A stretch of 30,330 bases of DNA from an uncultured Erysipelotrichaceae bacterium (GTDB taxonomy: Bacteria > Bacillota_I > Bacilli_A > RF39 > UBA660). The notes below the pieces were generated by a model that saw nothing but the letters and a program-made list of their open reading frames with translations, did not search any database and had not been told where the DNA came from. How positions within the stretch are numbered: the first letter of the stretch is position 1; every line of letters starts with the position of its first letter. The position numbers and the translations under genes were made by a program. The stretch is taken from contig CACYBN010000112.1 in the NCBI GenBank assembly GCA_902772675.1, positions 1 through 30,330 on the forward strand, in the 5' to 3' direction. Below are positions 16,267 through 25,900 of this stretch, piece after piece.

Positions 16267-16295
16267 TTGTTTAATAAATAATTAAGTCTTATAAT
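16267..16295 (+). promoter_or_regulatory. Promoter for the Y-family polymerase
   Basis: TTGTTT (16267-16272), 17 nt, then TATAAT (16290-16295), just upstream of the AGGTGA of dinB. No LexA-type box is evident beside it. Confidence 0.6.
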
Positions 16296-16312
16296 TTATA
16301 TAGGTGATTATT

Positions 16313-17524
16313 ATGAAGGAAAATATTATATTTCATATAGATGTTAATAATGCTTTTCTTTCTTGGACTGCTGTTAAACTACTAAAAGAAGGATACAATA
16401 AAGATATTAGAAATATTCCTTCAATAATTGGAGGAGATGAAGAATCTAGACATGGAATTGTATTAGCAAAATCACCAGTAGCAAAAAAATATGGTATTAA
16501 GACTGCTGAAACTATATATAGTGCTAAAAAGAAATGTAAAGATATAAAGATATTTCCCCCAGAGCCTGATTATTATAAAGAAATATCTAATAGTTTTATG
16601 AATTATTTAAGTAAATATACTCCTAATATTGAACAATTATCTATAGATGAATGTTTTATGGATATGTCCCATTCTAGTTATTTATATGATGATTTGATCT
16701 TTTTAGCTTATCAAATAAAAGAGGAAGTTAAAGAAAAGTTTGGTTTTACTGTTAATATAGGTATATCTACAAGTAAGGTATTAGCTAAAATGGCATCAGA
16801 TATGGAAAAACCTAATAAAGTACATACTTTATTTTTAGAAGAAATAGAAAAAAAGATGTGGAATTTACCAATTAATGAATTATATATGTCTGGTAAAAGT
16901 GCTTCTTTAAAATTAGAAAGTATTGGTATTCATACTATTGGAGATCTAGCTAGAAGTGAAAAATCTACAATAGAGAAATTATTGGGTAAACATGGAGCTA
17001 TGTTATATGATTATTCACATGGAATAAGTAATGATATTAAATCTAAATATGATTCTGTAGAAAAGAGTTTAAGTACTTCTGAAACTTTTAAAGAAGATAT
17101 CGTAGAAAAGAATAAATTAATTCAAATATTATATAAACAAGTAGATAACCTTAGTAAAAGTCTTCGTAAAGATAAATTATATACTTATACAATTGGGATC
17201 TCTTTTAAGAATTCAGACTTTAAAACGTATTCTAAGCAATTAACTCTTGATGTTCCTACTAATTCTATCGAAGAGATTAGTAAGCATATAATTAATATAT
17301 TTAATGCCAGTTGGAAAAATGATCCTATTAGAAATATGGGAATAAGATTTTCTAATTTAACTGATAAAAAAAGTAGACAATTATCAATATTTAATGAAGA
17401 TAGAGAATTAAAAACTGAAAAACTTCAAGAGACTATGGATTTAATTAATGATAAATATGGGGAATCAATTATTAGACAAGCTAATTTATTTACTTCTCCT
17501 GTGGAAAAAGATAATGATAATTAG
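16313..17524 (+). CDS. dinB: Y-family DNA polymerase (DinB/Pol IV-like)
   Basis: The 403-residue translesion polymerase begins with IIFHIDVNNAFLSWTAV, whose Asp is the first metal ligand (D10). SIDECFMDMS supplies D112 and E113. NIGISTSKVLAKMASDMEKPN and the helix-hairpin-helix-like ESIGIHTIGDLA follow, then a little-finger domain. Two peptides fit the sliding-clamp motif: QLSIF (356-360) and QANLF (389-393, near the C-terminus). An in-frame GTG at 16304 is part of the AGGTGA Shine-Dalgarno, so ATG 16313 is chosen. IDVNNAFLSW is typical of the Clostridia/Bacilli branch rather than E. coli DinB. Confidence 0.9.
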   Translation: MKENIIFHIDVNNAFLSWTAVKLLKEGYNKDIRNIPSIIGGDEESRHGIVLAKSPVAKKYGIKTAETIYSAKKKCKDIKIFPPEPDYYKEISNSFMNYLSKYTPNIEQLSIDECFMDMSHSSYLYDDLIFLAYQIKEEVKEKFGFTVNIGISTSKVLAKMASDMEKPNKVHTLFLEEIEKKMWNLPINELYMSGKSASLKLESIGIHTIGDLARSEKSTIEKLLGKHGAMLYDYSHGISNDIKSKYDSVEKSLSTSETFKEDIVEKNKLIQILYKQVDNLSKSLRKDKLYTYTIGISFKNSDFKTYSKQLTLDVPTNSIEEISKHIINIFNASWKNDPIRNMGIRFSNLTDKKSRQLSIFNEDRELKTEKLQETMDLINDKYGESIIRQANLFTSPVEKDNDN

Positions 17525-17532
17525 TATTTAGA

Positions 17533-17541
17533 TGATATAAT
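17533..17541 (+). promoter_or_regulatory. Extended -10 promoter TGATATAAT
   Basis: A perfect TATAAT (17536-17541) preceded by TGA, 18 nt before the next start codon and after the polymerase stop. There is no good -35. Confidence 0.55.
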
Positions 17542-17559
17542 TATAATAGGAGTGTAGCT

Positions 17560-18495
17560 ATGGATATAAATCAATCGAATATTAATGAATTTCTAAATAA
17601 GTATATCAGGTTTGTAGATGAGTTATCTTTAAATGGTAGTTATCCCAGTAATGTAAGACATGTCTTATATTTAATAATTCCTAGTTTTGTATTAAAATAT
17701 GGTCTTAAATATGAAAATATGATTCTTAATTGTTTTAGGGAGACTCCAATATATATAAGTGATAAACAAGATGATTATTGTACAGCTTTTTTTGGACGTG
17801 AAATGAAAGTAAGAAATGAACTTCCTAAGTACTACACAAGAAAGTTTGTAGTATTGAATCGATATACTGGATCATCATTATTAGATATGCTAGATAATGT
17901 TGTTCATGAGTTCAATCATGCTGTTAATTCGATGATAAATGAAATTAATTATGATGAAAAAGAAGTAAGTATGAGAACAGGTCTTAGTTATATAACTTAT
18001 TCTGTAAGTGATTTAACTAAACCAATTAGAAAGAGTAGTGATATTACTCTTGAAGAGATTATTAATGTTAAACAAACTGAGGATATTATAAATATAATTG
18101 CTTCTTTTGCTAAATATAGTATCCATAATCAAGAATTTAATAATGCTTTATACTCAATTAATTCTGAAATAAAAGGAGAATATACTTCTAATGCTTATTA
18201 TCTTCAGTCTTTTATTTGTAAAGAGTTAATGAAAAATAAGACTTTTATACCTACTATTGAGAATTTAAGATTAAATGGTAATGTTTCTGATATAGAAAAC
18301 TGGTTTAATGATATTACTGGTGAAAAAGATTCATATAAAAAATTAACCACTTTACTTGATGAAATTCTTCGAGATGAAGAAAAACTTACTAAAGTAAAAT
18401 GGTTTAAGAATTATCATATAAATAAAATTAGAAATAAGATGAGTATAGTAATGGAAATAGTTAAATTATATGAAGATAATTGTATCTTTAAATAA
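17560..18495 (+). CDS. Putative zinc metallopeptidase-like protein (HExxH)
   Basis: The 311-residue soluble protein is not assigned to a family. It contains a HExxH motif, HEFNH (116-120), inside a helix-like context (LLDMLDNVVHEFNHAVNSMI), followed 11 residues later by an acidic segment (YDEKEVSMRTG) that could give a third ligand. This pattern suggests a zincin. No signal peptide or membrane segment is visible, so it would be cytoplasmic. The C-terminal 150 residues are helical and charged with no motif recognised. AGGAG lies 7 nt before the ATG. Its stop codon directly abuts the stop of the minus-strand gene. Metal binding and activity are inferred from the motif alone. Confidence 0.65.
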   Translation: MDINQSNINEFLNKYIRFVDELSLNGSYPSNVRHVLYLIIPSFVLKYGLKYENMILNCFRETPIYISDKQDDYCTAFFGREMKVRNELPKYYTRKFVVLNRYTGSSLLDMLDNVVHEFNHAVNSMINEINYDEKEVSMRTGLSYITYSVSDLTKPIRKSSDITLEEIINVKQTEDIINIIASFAKYSIHNQEFNNALYSINSEIKGEYTSNAYYLQSFICKELMKNKTFIPTIENLRLNGNVSDIENWFNDITGEKDSYKKLTTLLDEILRDEEKLTKVKWFKNYHINKIRNKMSIVMEIVKLYEDNCIFK

Positions 18496-19773
18496 CTATT
18501 TCTTTTTTTGTGTAAAAGTATCTCCATTAACTATTATTTGTTTTCTAATAATATTACTATTAGGTGTTCTAAATTTATCATCTAAGAAATAATAATAAGT
18601 ACCTGGAGTTATTACACCATTTAAAGCTAAAAGGCTACTTCCAGTTGAACCTAATATATCATCTATTAGTTTTACACAGTTATTCCAAAGCGCATAATAT
18701 AATCTATATTTATTTTTATCATTAAATTTATAAAATGTAGCTTTTGTCTCTCTATAAAGACAACTTCCATAGTCTTGAAAGTCTCCTTTTGGATCAACTT
18801 CAGAAGGAGGCATCCATCTATATGTATCATCCATAATTTGTTTTAATCTCTTTTTTACTCTTTCCTTTTGATTATCTGTTAGAGTAATTCCAAATGAGAA
18901 GAATGTTTTGCCAGAATGTCTTGTACAAAAATCTAAATATTTTTCTTTTTCAGCAGTAAAAATAGTACCATCTCCAACTGTACCAAAAAATCTTTTAGAT
19001 TCCTCATCATAACTACCATAGGAATATACTAAATTATCAAATACTATTTCTCCATGTCCAAATTTTCCTATATTAGAGTTTTTTACTGCTATTAGAACTT
19101 CCATATCTACTTTTCCAGATACTTTTTTATTTGTCATTTTTACTTCAGTTACTGGTTCATTTAAGTTCTTATTTATAGCTTCTGCTATATTAAATGGTAA
19201 AAATACTGTTAATATTTTTGGAACAGTCCATCTGAATTGTCTATTTTTATTATTATAAGTATGATATACATAAAAGAAATCCATCATATATTGTATTGAT
19301 ATAAATATTAGATAAATACCCATTACTATAGTTAAATAAGCAATACTATTAACTGGATGATTAATAATTAAAAGAGCAAATACAAAGTCTATTATCATAG
19401 TAAAAAATAAGACATAAAAACCTTTATAATTACCTCTTTTATAGATTATAAAAGTAGATAGTTTTATTAAAGAAATTAATATTATATAAAAACTGAATGC
19501 AACTGGAAATATTACTAGTAATCTATATTTATCTGCATAAAAGAATATTCCTATTAGTATTAGAACTAATGATATAAAAATATTATTAATTTTCTTAAAT
19601 TTTATAATATTCTTAATAGTTAATAATAGTCCAATGATTATCAAAGATAATGAAGTAATTATATGGAATAGACCTAAAGTAATATTTGGACCAATTAATA
19701 ACATAATACCTAATATTAAGAATGAAAAAATATTAATAATATATTCAATTGTAGTTTTAGTTTTTTGCTTCAT
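18496..19773 (-). CDS. DUF308-like membrane protein with permuted papain/NlpC-like domain
   Basis: This 425-residue protein is the only minus-strand gene here. Residues 10-170 hold about six hydrophobic segments in hairpins, like DUF308/HdeD membrane domains. Residues 218-425 form a soluble domain with HGEIVFDNLVYSYGSYDE (H240) and, much later, LWNNCVKLIDDIL (C366). A His before the Cys, with Asn-Cys starting a helix, resembles circularly permuted NlpC/P60 and DUF4105/YiiX-type papain folds, so a cysteine peptidase or amidase is possible. GAGGT lies 7 nt before the ATG. The side of the membrane on which the domain lies cannot be settled. The domain assignment is inference from motif order. 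Confidence 0.6.
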   Translation of the reverse strand: MKQKTKTTIEYIINIFSFLILGIMLLIGPNITLGLFHIITSLSLIIIGLLLTIKNIIKFKKINNIFISLVLILIGIFFYADKYRLLVIFPVAFSFYIILISLIKLSTFIIYKRGNYKGFYVLFFTMIIDFVFALLIINHPVNSIAYLTIVMGIYLIFISIQYMMDFFYVYHTYNNKNRQFRWTVPKILTVFLPFNIAEAINKNLNEPVTEVKMTNKKVSGKVDMEVLIAVKNSNIGKFGHGEIVFDNLVYSYGSYDEESKRFFGTVGDGTIFTAEKEKYLDFCTRHSGKTFFSFGITLTDNQKERVKKRLKQIMDDTYRWMPPSEVDPKGDFQDYGSCLYRETKATFYKFNDKNKYRLYYALWNNCVKLIDDILGSTGSSLLALNGVITPGTYYYFLDDKFRTPNSNIIRKQIIVNGDTFTQKKK

Positions 19774-19791
19774 AATACATACCTCAGTTTT

Positions 19792-19800
19792 ATTATACCA
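19792..19800 (-). promoter_or_regulatory. Extended -10 promoter of the minus-strand gene
   Basis: On the minus strand this reads TGGTATAAT, a perfect TATAAT with TG extension, about 20 nt ahead of the start codon. A weak TTTATA lies 16 nt upstream of it. Confidence 0.65.
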
Positions 19801-19863
19801 AATTAAAAAATATTATAAATGGAAATAAAGATTATACTTTATAATTTACCCTAATTTATGGTA

Positions 19864-19881
19864 TTCTATAATTATATAGAA
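19864..19881 (+). promoter_or_regulatory. Promoter -10 inside an inverted repeat upstream of the glucan synthase
   Basis: TTCTATA-ATTA-TATAGAA has perfect 7-bp arms. TATAAT (19867-19872) lies inside it, so the palindrome could be an operator. The start codon at 19903 with its AGGTGA follows. A second TATAAT occurs at 19840-19845. No clear -35 is seen for either. Confidence 0.45.
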
Positions 19882-19902
19882 GTTATGATTTTAGGTGATT
19901 AT

Positions 19903-22900
19903 ATGAAAGAAAAATACAAGAGATTTTTAAAGAATATTAATATTATCTCAGAACATTATAATTACTTAGTAAATCTTACAAAAAACAGTATTTTTGTAGG
20001 TGCTACTAACGAGTGGATTCTAGATAACTATTATTTAATTATAGAGACAAAAAATAATCTAAAAAGGGAGTATAGAGAAAGACATAAACTTAAATATGCT
20101 AATAATAATGTAGATCTTTATTCTGTATTAGAGGAAATATTTATTAGATACAATTATGATGTATCTTATAAATTATTGATTAAAGAAATTAATAAGTATC
20201 AAACTAAGAATGAAGTTAATTTAACTTATAAAAATATAGAAACTATTCCTAGTGTTATTAGTTTAATTATAATTGAAAGAATTGCTAAATTATGTATTTC
20301 AAAGAGAGAAGAGCAAGAAGAAAAACAAAAAGTTAGAGATATTGTTTCAAAAATTAATACTGATAAAGAAAAAGGAATAAATATTAATCTAAAAGATTAT
20401 ATTGAAATAGATGAATCTGTTTTAGAAAATAGATATTATTTAGGTCAATTAAATAGTGAATTACAAGAATATGGTGATCTTGCAAATGAAATATTTAAAG
20501 ATTTGAATGAACTATTAGAAAAACATAATATTAATATTAAAGATATTGCTCAACAAGAAAGTGAAGAGAGTATTGAAAATAATATTTTAATATCTAATCT
20601 ATTTAATGAATTAAGATTACTAGCAAGAATTGATTCATTAACTCTTATTAATAAAGTTTCTAGAACTGAAGATCTTCTAGAAGAAGATAATATTTATTTA
20701 AATATGACTATAGAAACTAAACAATTATATAGAGAAAATATTATTAAAAATAGTAAAAATTCAAATGAATATGAATATACAAAAAAATTAATGCAAACTG
20801 CTAAAAAGAAGAACAAACATATTGGAGAACTTTTATTACCAAAACCAAATTATGCATTGAGAAGTAAAATATATATATGTTCAATTGTATTGTTTACTGT
20901 TTTAATATCTGGATTATTATCATATTTTATATTCTCTAAGTTTATAATAGGTTTTATATTATTACTTGTACCTATAAGTGAAGTAGTAATACAAATTATA
21001 AATAAGATTTTTTCTAAATTATTTAAATGTAAGCCATTACCTAAAATGGATTATTCTAAAGGTATTCCAAAAGATAATGCCACTATGGTAGTTGTACCTA
21101 CTATTGTTAAAAATACTAATAAAATAGATGAAATATTTAAAAATCTAGAAAGTTATTATCTATCTAATAAGACAAATAATTTATACTTTGCTCTATTAGG
21201 TGATTGTTTTGCTAATGATAAAGAATATCATGAAAATGATGAAATAATTGCTAAATATGGTTTTGATAAATGTAAACAACTAAATAAGAAATATCATAAA
21301 GATTTATTCTATTTTGTATATAGACAAAGAGTTTATAATGAATCAGAAGGACAATATCTAGGATATGAAAGAAAAAGAGGAGGACTTCTTCATTTTAATA
21401 AATTATTATTAGGTACTATGTCTGAAAGCGAAAAGAATAAGTATATTTATGCTGAAAATATATCATTCTTAAAAGCAGATATTAAATATGTTATTACTTT
21501 AGATGCAGATACTGAGTTAGTATTAGGAGGAGCTCAAAAATTAGTTGGATTAATGGCTCATCCTTTAAATAAACCAGTACTTAATAAAGAAAAAACTAAA
21601 GTAGAATCTGGATATGGAATAGTAGAACCTAGAATTGGTATTGATATTGAATCTACTAATGCTAGTTCTTATTCTCAATTAATTGCAGGAATTGGTGGTT
21701 TGGATGTTTATTCAAGTATTGTTCCTAACTTATATCAAGATTCTTTTGGAGAAGGGAGTTTCTATGGAAAAGGTATCTATGATTTAAAAGTATATAATCA
21801 AGTACTAGAAAATGCTTTCCCAGAAAATTTAATATTAAGTCACGACTTAATTGAATGTTCATATTTGAGATGTGGTTTTGCTTCTGATATCGAAGTTGTT
21901 GATGGGTTCCCAGCAGAGTTTTTAGTAGATACTAATAGACAACACAGATGGACAAGAGGAGATGTCCAAATAATGGACTGGGTTACATCTCATGTTAGAA
22001 ATAAACAAAATAAGAAGGTAAAGAACCCAATAAGTTTAATATCTAGATTTAAAATATTTGATAACCTAAGAAGAATACTGTTAAATCCATCTTTGTTATT
22101 ATTACTTATCTTATCTCTATATATAAGTAAAGATAAACCAGTATATATAATGCTTGTAGTATTCTTAGTAATTGCTTTACCAATAATTATTTATATTAGA
22201 GAATTTTTAAATATTCAGGCTAAAAGAAGAATGAATGTTAAATATTATGATGATTTACTATTTGGTAATTTTGCAATTATAGCTAGAGTAGTTATATCAT
22301 TTATAACAATTCCTTATTATGCATATTTATATTTAGATGCTGCCATTAGAAGTATATATCGTATGTTCATCTCACATAAGAATCTATTGAACTGGACTAC
22401 ATCTGAAGAAGCAGCAAAATTAACTAAGAGTGATTTATTAACATATGTAAAAGCATTTAAAACTAATTATGTAGTTGTAATAATTCTAATACTAACAAGT
22501 ATTATTTATAAGCCTAGCTATTTAATGGCAGTAATAATTCTTTCTGCTTTATTCTTAATGGCTCCGTTTACTATGTGGTTAGTAAGTAGAAAAGAAAAGA
22601 AAAATCTATTAGATCTAAGTTCTAAAGAAAGAGATGACTTAGAAAAGATTGCTTATAAAACTTGGAATTTCTTTGATGATTTATTAAAACCTGAAACTAA
22701 TTATTTAATACCAGATAATTATCAAGAAAATAGAGAAGAAAAAGAAGATGTTAAAACTTCTCCAACTGATATAGGTATGTCTATTACTTCAGTAATTTCT
22801 GCTTATAAGTTTGGATTTATAGATAAAAAAGAAACATTAACTTTAATAAATGGAATAATTACTACTATAGAAAAACTTGAAAAATGGAATGGACATTTAT

Positions 22901-25900
22901 ATAACTGGTATCGTATTACAACTTTGGAGAAAATGTATCCATCTTTTGTATCATCAGTTGATAGTGCTAATTTAGCTATATCTTTATTAACTCTTGAAGG
23001 GTTATTAAAAGAAATGATGGAACCAGAATTACTAGAAAGAGTAGAGAATTTGTTTGCTGCCATGGACTTTTCTAGATTCTATACTAATGAAGATGTTTTC
23101 TCTATTGGATATGATACTTTAGAAGATCATTTAACTCCATATAACTATAATAAGTTTGCTAGTGAAAGTAGAATATTATCATTTGTATCTATAATTAAAG
23201 GTGATTGTAAAGAAAAGCATTGGTTATGCTTAGATAAGACTTTAACTAAATATAAGAATAGAAAAGGATTAGTTTCATGGTCTGGAACATCTTTTGAATA
23301 TTTTATGCCTTTAATATTTATGAAGAGTTATAGTAATACATTACTTGATGAATCATATCATTTTGCATATTTCTGTCAAAAAGAATATATGAAGGAAGTT
23401 AATCCTAGATATCCATGGGGAATTTCTGAATCAGCTTATGCTGAATTGGATGATGGATTAAATTATAAGTATAAAGCTTTCTCAACTCCATATTTAAAAA
23501 TGATTGAGGATAAAGAAAGTAGAGTAGTTATTTCTCCATATTCTAGTATTTTAGCTATAGATATTAATCCAAAAGAAGTATATAGAAATCTTCAAAAATT
23601 TAATAATTTAAAAATGTTAGGTGAATATGGATATTATGAGTCTTTCGACTATGATAAGAATGAAAAAGTTCTTTCGTATTTTGCTCACCATCAAGGAATG
23701 ATTTTAGCTTCTCTTGCTAACAATTTATTAGATGGAGTTATTAGAGATTATTTCCATCAAGATGTTAGAGTACAATCATTTAGTATCCTATTAAAAGAAA
23801 AAGTTCAATTAAATCCAGTAATAGATCTTAAGATGTTCGGATACAAAAAATACAATTATAATAGAGAAACTGTTGAAAATGATATCCGTGAATTTAATGG
23901 TATCAATGAAACTCCTGAGATCTCTGTTTTATCTAACGGAAAATACTCTATTGTTATTAATGATAGAGGTAATGGATTTAGTAGATATAAAACTATTCAG
24001 TTAAATAGATATAGAAAAATAACTGAACAAGATTATGGTAATTTTATTTATTTAAAAGATTTATCTAATAATAAGGTTTGGTCTAATACTTATGCTCCTA
24101 CTAATGTAACACCAGATAAATATAATGTAGTATTTTCTACTGATAGAATTAAATTCTTAAGATTAGATGGTGATATTAGTACTAAAACAGAAATGATTGT
24201 AGCAGGAGATAATCAAGCTGAAATTAGAAAGATTTCACTAAAAAATAATAGTAAAGAAACTAAGAACATTGAAATTACTTCATATACTGAACCTATTATC
24301 GAAGAGAATATAGTAGATATTTCTCATAGAACTTTTAATAATTTATTTATTAATAGTGAATTTGATAGTGATTTGAAAGCATTAATAATGTGTAGAAGAA
24401 ATAATAATAAAAAGACTAGACATTACTATACTTCTAGATTACTAGTAATAGATGATGACTATGATGTAACTTATGAAACAGAGAGAGAAAATTTTATTGG
24501 AAGAAACAATAATGTTGATGCACCAGCTGCTTTAACTAAAAAGTATTTGTCTAATACCATTGGTTCAAATATAGATCCAGTAATGTCTTTAAGAACTACT
24601 GTTACTATAGAGCCTGGTAAAAAGAAATCTGTTTATTATATTAATGGATTCTCTAAATCTCGCGAACAAGCATATGCTATATTAAATAAATATAGTGATA
24701 AGGAGTCTATTTCTAATGCATTTAAATATGCTACTTTATTAAATAATATAAATACTAAGAGATTAAATTTAACTGGTCCTAGTATGAGAACATTTAATAT
24801 AATGCTTAATTACTTGTATCAAACTAGTAAGAGATTTGTTAATGATGAAAGAAAAGATTTATTAGGATTAAATAGTATGAATCAATCTACTTTATGGAAG
24901 TTTGGTATAACTGGAGATTTACCTATTATTCTAGTAGATATATCAGAAAGTGAATCAGTTGCTTTTGTAGAAGATATATTAAAAGCATATGAATATTTTA
25001 AAACTAAAGCTTTATTTATAGATATTGTTATTATTAATAGGGAATTAGATAAATATAAAAAGATTATTTCTCATAGAGTAGATCAAGAATTATATAGAAT
25101 GAATACTTTATATAATTTCTCATCTACTCCTGGAAATATTTATGTATTAGACTCTAATAATGTTAGTGATGAAGAAACAATATTATTAAATATGGTAGCT
25201 AGATTGAAATTTAATACTAGTGTAGATTCTTCTTTAGAAGATAGTATTAAAAAACTTCAAGCTGAAAATAAATTGTTCAATTATCAAAAAAATAAAATAG
25301 ATAGAGCAAAAGAAGATACTGAATTATCAAAAGACTTAGAATTCTTCAATGGATATGGAGGATTTACTAAGGATGGTAAAGAATATGTAATTACTAATCC
25401 TAATACTCCAACTCCATGGTTTAATGTAATTGCTAATGATAATTTTGGTACATTAGTATCTAATAATGAGTGTGGATTTACTTATGCATATAATTCTCAA
25501 ATGTTTAAAGTAACATCTTGGACTAATGATATTGTCTTAAATGATAAATCTGAAGGAATTAAAATTAATGATGTTTTAGTAGATCCTAAAGTAGCTAGAC
25601 ATGGATTTGGATATTCGACATTTATTCATGAAGGAATGGATTATAATCTAGAAACAACTCAATTTGTAGCAAAAGAAGATTGTATTAAATTCTATAAAAA
25701 TAAATTGAAGAATCCTACAAATAAAGAAAAGAAATATAAGCTGTCTTTCTGGATTAATCCTACATTTGGTCCAAATGAAGAAAAATCTAGTAGATATTTA
25801 TTAAGTAATTTCTATAAAGATGTTAATGCTATAACTATTAGAAATGTATATAATATGGATTTTTCTCATATAACAGCTTTCTTATCTTCAACTCTTCCTG

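Noticed and set aside
19858..19902. Upstream ATG of the glucan synthase
   Set aside because: There is no ribosome binding site and it precedes the likely -10; ATG 19903 has AGGTGA at the spacing used by neighbouring genes.
25614..25620. Exact 0A box core (TTCGACA, complement of TGTCGAA)
   Set aside because: It is a single copy inside the glucan synthase coding sequence, far from any start; chance occurrence is enough.
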